A stretch of 64,000 nucleotides of DNA, taken from positions 62,001 to 126,000 of the forward strand of contig JAFDXX010000007.1 of assembly GCA_018267705.1 (NCBI GenBank), written 5' to 3'. Below, in pieces: positions 9,734 through 17,626 of this stretch. A program made the translations under genes and the position numbers. Numbering within the stretch: position 1 is the first letter of the stretch; each line of letters begins with the position of its first letter. The DNA is from Bacteroidota bacterium. GTDB taxonomy: Bacteria; Bacteroidota; Bacteroidia; Chitinophagales; Chitinophagaceae. The notes beneath the pieces were generated by a model, which was not told where the DNA came from, made no database searches, and saw nothing but the letters and a program-made list of their open reading frames with translations.

Positions 9734-9753
9734 ATAGTTGTTTATGCAACTAT
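9734..9753. promoter_or_regulatory. Probable MarR operator (inverted repeat)
   Basis: ATAGTTG (9734-9740) and CAACTAT (9747-9753) form a perfect 7-bp inverted repeat separated by TTTATG. It lies one base upstream of the marR start codon and 14 bases upstream of the TATCTTTG element of the divergent hydrolase gene. MarR-family dimers typically bind pseudo-palindromes of about this size, so it could control both directions. Confidence 0.55.
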
Positions 9754-9767
9754 TTTCAAAATTCAAG

Positions 9768-9775
9768 TATCTTTG
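9768..9775 (+). promoter_or_regulatory. -7 promoter element for the hydrolase gene
   Basis: TATCTTTG is an exact match to TAnnTTTG, 54 bases upstream of the ATG at 9830. It is close enough to the marR palindrome for a bound repressor to interfere. Confidence 0.55.
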
Positions 9776-9829
9776 TGAAACTGCCAAACATTTTAAAAAA
9801 TATTTTTTGGCAATGAATAAATTAGCATT

Positions 9830-10636
9830 ATGCAGCAGGGATTAATAATTTATAAAAATTCAACCATTAATTATTACAGTTTTGGTACTGGATTAGAATT
9901 ATTAGTAGCATTTCATGGTTATGGAGAAGATGGTAGCACTTTTAAAATTTTAGAACTTGCATTGGGAAAAAAGTTTACCATTATTGCTATTGACTTTCCA
10001 TTTCATAACCAAACAAATTGGAAAGACGGGTTGGTTTTTACCGAAAATGATTTATTGCAAATTTTGCAAAATATTACACCACTTGCATTACAACCATTTC
10101 ATATAATAGGTTATAGCATGGGCGGAAGGGTTGCCTTGTATATGTTACAACAATTTCCTAACCAAATAAAAAGTTTAGTGTTAATTGCTCCCGATGGATT
10201 GCACCATAATATTTGGCATAAATTTTCAACACAAACAATAATTGGTAATAAATTATTTTATTATACCATGCATTACCCTAATGGATTATTTGTACTAATG
10301 AAAATAGCAACAACAGTTGGTTTGTTTAATAAAAGCGTGTACAATTTTGTAGAGTATTATTTAAAAGAAAAACAATCGAGATTAATATTGTATGACCGAT
10401 GGACTATTATGCGAAAGTTTAAACCCAACTTAAGTAAATTAAAAACTATCATTTCAAATAAACACACTTTTATAAAAATATTATTTGGTAAATACGATAA
10501 AATTATTCTTACCCAAAATGGCTTAAATTTTAAACAGGGAAACGAAGCATTTATTATTGTAAAAGAAATTGAAGCCGGACATCAACTTTTAAAAGAAAAG
10601 TATATTACAGAAATTGCTGCTTTATATAGTGTTTAA
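9830..10636 (+). CDS. Alpha/beta-fold hydrolase
   Basis: This 268-aa protein has the alpha/beta-hydrolase core. It has an oxyanion-hole HG motif near residue 29 (FHGYGEDG), nucleophile Ser96 in the elbow GYSMGG, probable acid Asp223 (FGKYDKII) and catalytic His251 (EAGHQLL). There is no signal peptide, so it is likely cytoplasmic. The triad is complete; the substrate is not predictable. The gene is divergent from marR and about 17 bases upstream of a GT2 glycosyltransferase gene, with which it is probably co-transcribed. Confidence 0.85.
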   Translation: MQQGLIIYKNSTINYYSFGTGLELLVAFHGYGEDGSTFKILELALGKKFTIIAIDFPFHNQTNWKDGLVFTENDLLQILQNITPLALQPFHIIGYSMGGRVALYMLQQFPNQIKSLVLIAPDGLHHNIWHKFSTQTIIGNKLFYYTMHYPNGLFVLMKIATTVGLFNKSVYNFVEYYLKEKQSRLILYDRWTIMRKFKPNLSKLKTIISNKHTFIKILFGKYDKIILTQNGLNFKQGNEAFIIVKEIEAGHQLLKEKYITEIAALYSV

Positions 10637-10653
10637 AATTGCATCTTTGTAAT

Positions 10654-11802
10654 ATGTTGTTGAATATTTATTTAATACTTACGTTTTTAATTTTTATTCC
10701 TTATTCGGCAATTATTTTATTATACAGAAAATGGTTTTTGCAATTAAAACAATTTATTGTTCCTGCTACATTTAAACCACAAACAACTTTTACAATTATT
10801 ATTCCTGCAAGAAACGAAGAAGAGAATATTGGCAAATGCCTTCATTCTATTTTACAACAAAACTATCCGCTATTTTTATATGAAATAATTGTGGTAGATG
10901 ATTTTTCTACAGATAATACCGTTGCAGTTGTTCAATCAATAAAAAAAGAACATACAAATTTACATTTACTAAAACTGGCAGATGAATTAGATGGGAAACC
11001 ATTAAATTCCTATAAGAAAAAAGCTATAGAAAAAGCAATTAAATATGCTACCGGAAATTGGATAGTAACCACCGATGCAGATTGCACAGTTACAAAAAAT
11101 TGGTTACAAAATTATGCAGCACTAATAGAACAAACCCAACCTGCATTTATTGCCGCTCCTGTTGTTTTTACTAATGATGGAACCTTACTTTCAATGTTTC
11201 AATACATAGATTTTGTAAGCTTACAAGGCATAACAGCCGCATCAGTATCTGCAGGCTTTCATGCAATGTGTAATGGGGCAAACCTTGCGTACAGAAAAGA
11301 TGTTTTTTACAGTGTAAACGGATTTAAAGGAATTGATAATATTGCAAGTGGAGATGATATGCTTTTAATGAATAAAATAAAACAAGAGTTTCCGAATGCT
11401 ATTGGGTTTTTGTTTTCAAAAGATGCTATTGTATCTACCAGCCCCATGCCCAATTGGAAAGCATTTATCAATCAACGAATTAGGTGGGCAAGTAAATCAG
11501 ATAAGTATAAAGACAAAACAGTTTTTTGGGTATTGGTACTCGTGTATTTATTAAATTTATTTTTATTTATTATGCCGTTTATTGCTTTAGTTATACCAAC
11601 ACTATGGTTGTATTGGCTAATATTTTTAATTATTAAAACTTTTGTTGAATTAAGCTTTGCTGTACCGGTTGGCAATTTTTTCGGGCAATCGTTTATATGG
11701 TGGTTTCCAATGCTGCAACCTTTGCATATTACCTATATGGTTATAGCAGGCTGCCTAGGCAAATTTGGAAATTATAAATGGAAAGACAGAAGAGTTAAAT
11801 AA
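10654..11802 (+). CDS. Membrane glycosyltransferase, family 2 (QxxRW type)
   Basis: Taken from the ATG at 10654; an in-frame TTG at 10639 exists but is less likely. The 382-aa product has an N-terminal membrane helix (about 3-24) and then a GT-A domain: nucleotide-sugar binding TIIIPARNEEENIG and VVDDFSTDNT, DxD metal site DAD (about 141-143), acceptor region ASGDD (about 231-235) and QRIRW (274-278). Three or so C-terminal membrane helices follow. The QxxRW motif is typical of processive or membrane-bound GT2 enzymes. It probably transfers a sugar to a lipid or a growing glycan at the inner membrane; the product is not predictable. Confidence 0.88.
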   Translation: MLLNIYLILTFLIFIPYSAIILLYRKWFLQLKQFIVPATFKPQTTFTIIIPARNEEENIGKCLHSILQQNYPLFLYEIIVVDDFSTDNTVAVVQSIKKEHTNLHLLKLADELDGKPLNSYKKKAIEKAIKYATGNWIVTTDADCTVTKNWLQNYAALIEQTQPAFIAAPVVFTNDGTLLSMFQYIDFVSLQGITAASVSAGFHAMCNGANLAYRKDVFYSVNGFKGIDNIASGDDMLLMNKIKQEFPNAIGFLFSKDAIVSTSPMPNWKAFINQRIRWASKSDKYKDKTVFWVLVLVYLLNLFLFIMPFIALVIPTLWLYWLIFLIIKTFVELSFAVPVGNFFGQSFIWWFPMLQPLHITYMVIAGCLGKFGNYKWKDRRVK

Positions 11803-11808
11803 ATGAGT

Positions 11809-11904
11809 TTAATTAACTTTTTTGGTTTGCCAAGGAAACCAAGCATAAATAACCAAAAAAACAACTGCCAACAAAATAAACGGAAGTAAAAAAAAGTTTT
11901 TCAT
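11809..11904 (-). CDS. Possible 31-aa single-span membrane microprotein
   Basis: A minus-strand ATG at 11902-11904 opens a 31-codon frame. Its product, beginning MKNFFLLPFILLAVVFLVIY, is one hydrophobic helix followed by WFPWQTKKVN, a positively charged tail. This is the architecture of genuine bacterial small membrane proteins and is unlike the local noncoding sequence. No Shine-Dalgarno site is visible, which is normal here. It occupies most of the gap between the glycosyltransferase and ABC permease genes, on the opposite strand. No family is recognised. Confidence 0.35.
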   Translation of the reverse strand: MKNFFLLPFILLAVVFLVIYAWFPWQTKKVN

Positions 11905-12012
11905 ACTATTAATTTGAAATTATCTAATAGAGACTAATAAATAACGCTCAAGTTTAAATTAGATAGCAATAGTTTTAAAATCGCTGTAAAAAACATATAT
12001 AATTTCGGTAAA

Positions 12013-13080
12013 ATGAAAAATTTTTTCGGTAAAAGGTTATTAAAAAATAAAGGGGCAGTTGCCGGAATGGTAATTATTACATTTAGTGTAATTATTGCAT
12101 TGTTTGCTTACAGCATAGCTTCAGACAATACACCTAATGCCAATAGAATGATTCCCGAAATAGGCAGCAAAAAACCGGGCTTTTCAATTCAATTTTTACA
12201 AATAAAAAAAAATAATCCTGCGGCGAGAGAAAGCTTTCTTGAAAAATCAATTAACGGCATACAAGATTCACTTACCTATGTACCTATTACAAATTACACC
12301 ATTAAAGGAGGCAGTATTATTTACAATAAATATGTAGATGATAATATTGTTGAAAGAAAAGCTACTGCCCTGCAAAACGTTAGTAACCCTATTGTTATTA
12401 CTAAAAAGTTTTATTTAGGTACCGATAAATTTGGTAGAGATATTTTAAGCAGATTAATAATAGGCACAAGAGTTAGTTTAAGTGTGGGTTTAATTGCCGT
12501 AATTATTTCAATTACACTTGGTATTTTTTTAGGAGCTTTAGCCGGCTATTTTAAAAGTTGGGTAGATGATACTATTATGTGGTTGATTAATGTTTTATGG
12601 AGTATCCCTACACTATTATTAGTTTTTGCCATAACACTTGTTTTAGGTAAAGGTTTTTGGCAAGTGTTTATTGCCGTTGGTTTAACTATGTGGGTAAATG
12701 TAGCAAGATTGGTTCGCGGGCAGGTAATGCAGGTTAAAACATTAGAGTTTATAGAAGCAACCCATGCTTTAGGATATTCAAATGCAAGAATAATTATTAA
12801 ACATATTTTACCTAATATTCTTGGTCCTGTAATGGTGATAGCAGCAAGTAATTTTGCAAGTGCCATTGTAATTGAAGCCGGGCTTAGTTTTTTAGGAATT
12901 GGCGTGCAACCGCCCCAACCAAGTTGGGGATTAATGATTAAAGAAAATTATAATTTTATTATTACCAACAATCCCATGTTGGCATTAACACCGGGCATTG
13001 CCATAATGTTGTTAGTATTGGCTTTTAATTTATTAGGAAATGGTTTGCGAGATGCTTTGAATGTAAAAAGTAAATTGTAG
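12013..13080 (+). CDS. ABC transporter permease, OppC/DppC type
   Basis: This 355-aa inner-membrane protein starts with a cytoplasmic tail and first helix (GAVAGMVIITFSVIIALFAYS). A roughly 90-residue extracytoplasmic loop follows, then the motif GTDKFGRDILSRLIIGTR that precedes the BPD_transp_1 domain in OppC proteins. The EAA-type loop for the ATPase is EATHALGYSNARIIIKHILPN. About six membrane helices are predicted. It should be half of the channel of a peptide or similar importer. No partner OppB permease, ATPase or binding protein lies in the window, so it works with components encoded elsewhere, as often occurs in Bacteroidetes. A TAATTTCG element close to consensus lies just upstream. 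Confidence 0.9.
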   Translation: MKNFFGKRLLKNKGAVAGMVIITFSVIIALFAYSIASDNTPNANRMIPEIGSKKPGFSIQFLQIKKNNPAARESFLEKSINGIQDSLTYVPITNYTIKGGSIIYNKYVDDNIVERKATALQNVSNPIVITKKFYLGTDKFGRDILSRLIIGTRVSLSVGLIAVIISITLGIFLGALAGYFKSWVDDTIMWLINVLWSIPTLLLVFAITLVLGKGFWQVFIAVGLTMWVNVARLVRGQVMQVKTLEFIEATHALGYSNARIIIKHILPNILGPVMVIAASNFASAIVIEAGLSFLGIGVQPPQPSWGLMIKENYNFIITNNPMLALTPGIAIMLLVLAFNLLGNGLRDALNVKSKL

Positions 13081-13083
13081 TTT

Positions 13084-14559
13084 TTATTTTACAATATCAT
13101 TCTGTTGGTATTGTTCTAATTTATATTTTTCAATTAGAATAAAGGTTATACCTAAGCAAAGCCAAAACAAACTACCTATTTTATCAGTTTCAATTAAATC
13201 ACTTAAAAAAATTAATACACCAATCATTACTAACACTATACTTGTTGCTAAAGCAATTTGCTTATAAAAAACAGCTTCAATAGAATGATAAAGATTTTGC
13301 AATTCAATTAACGTTGCAAAAAATAAAATAACAAATAACAACAATCCAATTAAGCCTTGTTCTAATCCTATTAATAAAAAATAGTTGTGTACCGATGAAT
13401 GATCTTTATTGTTACTAACCCATGTTTTAAAAATACTTTCTGTATAATTTTTATAATTATCATAAAAGCAATTAGGCCCAAAACCTATAACAGGTTTGGC
13501 TTTTATCATATTAAACGCAGCAACCCAACGATAAAATCGTTCAGCATTAGAAACATCTTTTAAAGTTATGGTTGCTTCTAAATGTTTGCTAAAATCTGTA
13601 TGAAAAATAGTGGTATTATATTCAGGTGCAAATTTTAAATAATTATTATTCCAAAATAGCCACGTAAAAGAAATACAGAAAAAAAACAATATTAATGCAA
13701 TAGCTATTTTTATTTTCTTATAATAAATTACACATCCTGCCAATACACCAACTACTAAAGCCGCCCATGCACCTCTTGAATACGACAATAATAATGATGC
13801 GAATAAAACAAACAATATAACTAATAAAAACTTACGATAAATGTTATTCTTTGGTGTTAATTTAAACATGGCCCACGCAATTGGAAACATACAAACCAAC
13901 ATGCCTGAATAATTCACATGATTACGAAAAAATGGAGATAATGTTTTCTTAATTCCTTCAAATGAAAAATCATAAAAGCTGTGCCTAACAATACTTTGCA
14001 CAGCAACTGCTATCATTGGAAATAACAACAATAATGCAAATTGTTTGATTTTTTTTTCTGTTGAAAGAATTATAAAAGGAAGTATTGTAAACGGAATAAT
14101 ATACCAAATTTTTGCAGCCAAATATTTTAAAGAAATAATTAAATTGGTTGAGTAAATACAAGCAAACGCAATCCACAAAACATGCAATAGTAATAATAAA
14201 AAAAGTGGTTGTTGAATAATTGATTTAGGAAAAAAAAATGGCTTATAAATTATTTTTATAATAAAAAAACCGGTTAATAATATAAGCAATGGCTCATCAG
14301 GAAAATCTAAACTTAAGGTTGTAGTAACTTCCAATTCAGTTGAAAGCGGAAGCAAAAAAATCATCAACCAAAAAACAGTTTCAGTTTTTGTTATTAAAAA
14401 ATTAGTAGCAATTGGAAATATTAAAAATAGAAACGGAAGGGATAATAGAAAATAATTATTGTAAATAATTGCAACACTACAACATAATAAAAGTATTGCA
14501 GAAAGTATAACCTGTTGTTGTTTATAATACCAACTAAGCATTTGTCTTTTTTCTTTCAA
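13084..14559 (-). CDS. O-antigen ligase-like polytopic membrane protein
   Basis: This 491-aa protein has roughly a dozen hydrophobic helices and a large extracytoplasmic loop between the later helices. The loop contains NAERFYRWVAAFNMIKAKP, FGPNCFYDNY and SSVHNYFLLIGLEQG, the pattern of the Wzy_C/O-antigen ligase family, including the conserved H-N-Y-F-L segment. Such proteins ligate or polymerise lipid-linked glycans. The start used overlaps the upstream chain-length gene by 26 bases; Met7 (14541) would shorten the overlap to 8 bases. The tight overlap indicates co-translation with the Wzz-like protein. Whether it is a ligase or a polymerase cannot be decided from sequence. Confidence 0.82.
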   Translation of the reverse strand: MKEKRQMLSWYYKQQQVILSAILLLCCSVAIIYNNYFLLSLPFLFLIFPIATNFLITKTETVFWLMIFLLPLSTELEVTTTLSLDFPDEPLLILLTGFFIIKIIYKPFFFPKSIIQQPLFLLLLLHVLWIAFACIYSTNLIISLKYLAAKIWYIIPFTILPFIILSTEKKIKQFALLLLFPMIAVAVQSIVRHSFYDFSFEGIKKTLSPFFRNHVNYSGMLVCMFPIAWAMFKLTPKNNIYRKFLLVILFVLFASLLLSYSRGAWAALVVGVLAGCVIYYKKIKIAIALILFFFCISFTWLFWNNNYLKFAPEYNTTIFHTDFSKHLEATITLKDVSNAERFYRWVAAFNMIKAKPVIGFGPNCFYDNYKNYTESIFKTWVSNNKDHSSVHNYFLLIGLEQGLIGLLLFVILFFATLIELQNLYHSIEAVFYKQIALATSIVLVMIGVLIFLSDLIETDKIGSLFWLCLGITFILIEKYKLEQYQQNDIVK

Positions 14560-15406
14560 TAATTAATGCAAGTAATATAGCAAAAACTAAAGCAATGAAA
14601 AAAACAGTAATCAGTGTTAAAAGCTTATCTGGTTTTACAACGTTGGTTGATGGAATAGATTTATCAATTATAAGTAAAGCAGGAGGTACTGTTTCTATCA
14701 TTAATTGAGATTCAAGAGCTTCTTTTCTGTATTTCTGAATTTCGTCTAACAATGTTTGTCTCTTATTTAATAACAATAATTTATTATCATCAGAAGTTTG
14801 TGTTGAACGAAGAGTATCAGAAATAGTTATTATCTGTTTTTCCATTTTATCAATAGAAATAATTAAATGATCATGTATTAATTCATAATTTTTCTTCCAA
14901 ACATCTTCTTGTAAATATTGAATTAAGGCAGTGGTTCTGTTGGCAAGTTTTGCAGCAAAAGCAGCATCAGTAGCATATACAACAACTTTTAATAAATTGA
15001 TTTCGCTTTTTGTTATTTTTAAATCATCTTGTAAAGCCAATAATGCTTTTCTTCTTTTTATTTCTAAAGTTTTTCCTTCAATATTATAATAATTAATCAA
15101 ATTAAATTCATCAACCAATTGATAATATATTATATCAAGTTTTGATAAGTTATATACTACATCTAAATCATCTCCATTTCCTAAAATAGAATATAGGTTT
15201 TGAATATTGCTGTTAAATAGTTTTGCTTTATCGGCCATTAACGGATTTTGAACAATTGAAACACATTGAGCTTTGTATTTTTTAGGAATTATAAATAAGG
15301 TTATAGTTGCAGTTGCTAATGCAAGCAATACAATGATGGTTATTGTTTTCCATTTATTTTTTATAGCAGCTAATATATCTGTAAGATTAAAAATTTTTTC
15401 TTGCAT
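14534..15406 (-). CDS. Wzz-like chain-length determinant family protein
   Basis: The 290-aa product has a short cytoplasmic N-terminus, one membrane helix (about 18-36) and a periplasmic region rich in helices and coiled coil (about 140-235). A second helix near the C-terminus (about 262-283) ends in a basic tail (ERKKTNA). This two-helix clamp with a periplasmic coiled coil is the Wzz/polysaccharide co-polymerase pattern, which sets glycan length. No tyrosine-kinase domain is attached. It overlaps the O-antigen ligase-like gene directly downstream, so the two probably act together on one surface polysaccharide. Confidence 0.78.
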   Translation of the reverse strand: MQEKIFNLTDILAAIKNKWKTITIIVLLALATATITLFIIPKKYKAQCVSIVQNPLMADKAKLFNSNIQNLYSILGNGDDLDVVYNLSKLDIIYYQLVDEFNLINYYNIEGKTLEIKRRKALLALQDDLKITKSEINLLKVVVYATDAAFAAKLANRTTALIQYLQEDVWKKNYELIHDHLIISIDKMEKQIITISDTLRSTQTSDDNKLLLLNKRQTLLDEIQKYRKEALESQLMIETVPPALLIIDKSIPSTNVVKPDKLLTLITVFFIALVFAILLALIIERKKTNA

Positions 15407-15429
15407 AAAAATAAAAATACGAGTTATAA

Positions 15430-15897
15430 TTAATGTAAAACCTGAACATTTCTGTTAAGGCTTTCTTCTAATGAAATAAAAGTTTCGGTGCGTTCAATGC
15501 CTTTAATATTTTGTAATTTATCGTGTAACACTAATTTCAATTGCTGAATATCTTTACAAATAATTTCTGCAAATATGCTGTAATTACCTGTTGTATAATT
15601 TAGCCTTACAATCTCCGAAATTTTTTTCAGTTCTTTCGCAACATTATCGTACAAAGAACTTTTTTCAAGATAAATTCCAATGAATGCAATTACATCGTAA
15701 CCCATTGCTTTAAAATCAACCGAAAGTTTTTTTCCTTTTATTAATTTTTGATCTTCCAGTTTTTTCATCCGCACATGAATGGTTCCGCCAGATACAAATA
15801 GTTTTTTTCCCAAATCGGCGTAAGAAATATCCGCATTTTCCATCATAGCCTGTATTATTTGCAAATCAAGTTTGTCAATATTTAAAGAAGTAGTCAT
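15430..15897 (-). CDS. Lrp/AsnC-family transcriptional regulator
   Basis: This 155-aa regulator has an N-terminal helix-turn-helix (about 5-60: LDLQIIQAMMENADISYADL, then GTIHVRMKKLEDQKLI) and a C-terminal RAM/AsnC ligand domain (about 70-145). It should be an amino-acid-responsive regulator acting as dimers or octamers. It is read away from the tRNA-like RNA, and the intervening region carries a 10-bp inverted repeat that could be its binding site. The polysaccharide genes downstream start 23 bases after its stop codon and may be read through from it. Confidence 0.9.
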   Translation of the reverse strand: MTTSLNIDKLDLQIIQAMMENADISYADLGKKLFVSGGTIHVRMKKLEDQKLIKGKKLSVDFKAMGYDVIAFIGIYLEKSSLYDNVAKELKKISEIVRLNYTTGNYSIFAEIICKDIQQLKLVLHDKLQNIKGIERTETFISLEESLNRNVQVLH

Positions 15898-15903
15898 TTT
15901 AAA

Positions 15904-15986
15904 GAATATTTTTTGATAATTTTCAATAAAAATAGGTTATTAGTAAATAATTTCAATATTTATAAAAAAATGTTTGAAAAATATTC
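15904..15986. repeat. Inverted repeat between the Lrp-type gene and tRNA-like RNA
   Basis: GAATATTTTT (15904-15913) and AAAAATATTC (15977-15986) are perfect 10-bp inverted arms separated by 63 bases. They flank the likely promoter of the Lrp-type gene. The distance is too long for a stable hairpin, so two binding half-sites for a multimeric regulator is the more natural reading. The AT-rich composition lowers the significance. Confidence 0.3.
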
Positions 15987-16007
15987 ATAAATAAAATAAA
16001 GTTGTTG

Positions 16008-16015
16008 TAATCTTG
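16008..16015 (+). promoter_or_regulatory. Possible -7 element for the tRNA-like RNA
   Basis: TAATCTTG differs from TAnnTTTG at one base and ends 28 bases before the predicted acceptor stem. No properly spaced -33 TTG was found. Confidence 0.35.
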
Positions 16016-16043
16016 TGTTACAAAAGCGAATAGCTCTTAATAC

Positions 16044-16215
16044 TGTGGGGTGATGAAATTTTTGGCAGACATGCCCTCTCGTCTCGGGGGTGAAGGTTAC
16101 AGGATAAACGCGTTGTAGAGCCGACTTCTACCATTGGTAAGGCCGACCAGGGTTGACCACTAAACTTTGCAATGCAGCTAACTTCTTCGTGTAGGTTCGA
16201 CTCCTACCCCTACAG
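16044..16215 (+). ncRNA. tRNA-like RNA (class II body, ~100-nt variable domain)
   Basis: Acceptor TGTGGGG (16044-16050) pairs with CCCTACA (16208-16214), with one G-U pair. U8, a 3-bp D stem ATG/CAT (16053-16055/16070-16072) and a 14-nt D loop with A14, GG and A21 follow, very similar to bacterial tRNA-Leu. The anticodon stem is CCCTC/GGGGG (16074-16078/16086-16090). The T arm GTAGG-TTCGACT-CCTAC (16191-16207) is canonical. Abnormal features are the anticodon loop TCGTCTC with C at position 33 (formal anticodon GTC), a G discriminator, and 100 nt (16091-16190) where a 12-20-nt variable arm belongs. That insert is closed by GAAGGTTA/TAACTTC and contains hairpins GTAGA/TCTAC (16115-16131) and TGGT/ACCA (16134-16148). 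A T-run follows. It is too short for a typical tmRNA and no tag reading frame is present. Confidence 0.7.
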
Positions 16216-16279
16216 CAGATTTTTTCTCAGTGTTTTGCTTGCCTTTAAGGTGTATACTTTAGAGGCATTTTTATTTTTT

Positions 16280-17626
16280 TTAGTACTTTAAATGCAATGG
16301 AATTTGTTGCAGATATTTAATTTTTTTCAAATCAACCGTATCCATTTTAGGATAATAAATTGCTGCAAAAGTTGCAAAGCGATAAGGGTTATTTGTTTTT
16401 AAACCAACCCTATAACCATGATCTCCTGAAATAATGATGGTTTTGTGTTGCCAATCTTTAATAGAATCTAAAAACTTTAAAACCACTTTATTAGCATAAG
16501 CTAAATAATTACAATATAAGCTATCGATATTTTTTTTATTTGAGATATTATCATTATATACTCTTTCAATATTATTTCCTAAAGAATCTTTAAAGAAAGG
16601 TGGGTGAGGCATTAAAGCATGAACCCAAAAAAAACGTTTTTGATTTTGCTGGGTATTTATTTTTTTAAGTGCCGCTGGGACTATTTGGGTGTTGTATGAA
16701 TTAATTTGATAATTAAATAATTTCATCTGAATAATAGAAATTAGCGAATTAAAAAATATTTGCTCTTTGTAGTTTTTGGGAAAAACGGGGTTAAAATTAG
16801 ACTCCACTTCAGATTTAATAGGGAAACCTAAGAACTCATAATTTATAAAATTATAGTTCTGTTTTTTTAACTCATTATAGTAAATATTGTTTATTAAAGC
16901 ATTTCGAGCATAGCCAAAAGTTGAATGTAATATTGAGTCATCCAAATTAAAGATGGAATTAATTGAAAATAATGTTAGATCAAATCTAGAAGGCATTGAG
17001 TCAACAGTATAAAAGCCTTTATTTTTTAGCACTTCAGGAAAACTGTTGTGAAAATGCAATTGATTGCTTAAATAAGAGGTAGAAGCATACTCATCTAAAA
17101 GAATCCAAATAATATCATCCGGTTTTTCAGATTTGACTAACTGAATATTTTTACTTTGATTAATACTTAAATGTTGCCATTCTTTTCTTTCAACAATAAA
17201 TCCATTAATAATATTTGTTACAATAACAATAATTAAAAAGATATTAAGCCCTATTTCAAATTTTATTCCCTTAAAAAATTTTATTTTAATAATAAATAAT
17301 AATAAACATGTTAAAGGGTATAAAATAATAACATATCGAAACCTATCTAACCTTATTAATTTTATAATAGAAAAGAAGAGAGTCGCTATTTCCTGAGCAA
17401 AAAGAGAGAACAACATTAAACAAAATACCCAATAATGTATATGTTTAACTTTCTTAAATAAAAACAGTAATAGAAAAACTACTATCAAATATCCTACTAA
17501 CACTGCACTAAAAATAAGTATATCAAATGCCTTAGGAAATTGCATAGTACGATACACAATAAAAAAAACACCTAACAAATAAACATATATTGGTTTTGCC
17601 AGAATATTCTTTATTTTTTTCTGCAT
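16280..17626 (-). CDS. Membrane-anchored sulfatase/phosphotransferase-like protein
   Basis: The 448-aa product begins with about five membrane helices (residues 10-150), followed by an extracytoplasmic alkaline-phosphatase-superfamily domain. Seen motifs are the metal-binding start DDIIWILLDEYAS, HALMPHPPF in the middle, and ISGDHGYR near the C-terminus (metal-binding Asp-His). This resembles the LTA-synthase, phosphoethanolamine-transferase and sulfatase group. The nucleophile (Ser/Thr in the SRFDLTLFSINS region) cannot be fixed by eye. The C-terminus is short relative to relatives. Its start overlaps the methyltransferase gene by 16 bases, so it is the third gene of a coupled unit with that gene and the 55-aa membrane protein. 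It probably modifies a surface glycan or lipid. Confidence 0.72.
   Translation of the reverse strand: MQKKIKNILAKPIYVYLLGVFFIVYRTMQFPKAFDILIFSAVLVGYLIVVFLLLFLFKKVKHIHYWVFCLMLFSLFAQEIATLFFSIIKLIRLDRFRYVIILYPLTCLLLFIIKIKFFKGIKFEIGLNIFLIIVIVTNIINGFIVERKEWQHLSINQSKNIQLVKSEKPDDIIWILLDEYASTSYLSNQLHFHNSFPEVLKNKGFYTVDSMPSRFDLTLFSINSIFNLDDSILHSTFGYARNALINNIYYNELKKQNYNFINYEFLGFPIKSEVESNFNPVFPKNYKEQIFFNSLISIIQMKLFNYQINSYNTQIVPAALKKINTQQNQKRFFWVHALMPHPPFFKDSLGNNIERVYNDNISNKKNIDSLYCNYLAYANKVVLKFLDSIKDWQHKTIIISGDHGYRVGLKTNNPYRFATFAAIYYPKMDTVDLKKIKYLQQIPLHLKY

Noticed and set aside
10639..10653. TTG start 15 bases upstream of the glycosyltransferase ATG
   Set aside because: It adds five residues before a normal N-terminal helix and lies almost directly on the upstream stop; ATG at 10654 is simpler.
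11803..11890. Short plus-strand frame opposite the 31-aa microprotein
   Set aside because: Its composition (Asn/Lys/Gln) is that of random AT-rich sequence, and the opposite strand gives a better protein.
16044..16215. Interpretation of the tRNA-like RNA as a normal tmRNA or as a group I intron-containing tRNA
   Set aside because: It is only 172 nt, has an anticodon-type stem where tmRNA has none, and lacks a tag frame ending in Ala-Ala-stop. The insert is too short for a group I intron and lies in the variable region, not the anticodon loop.
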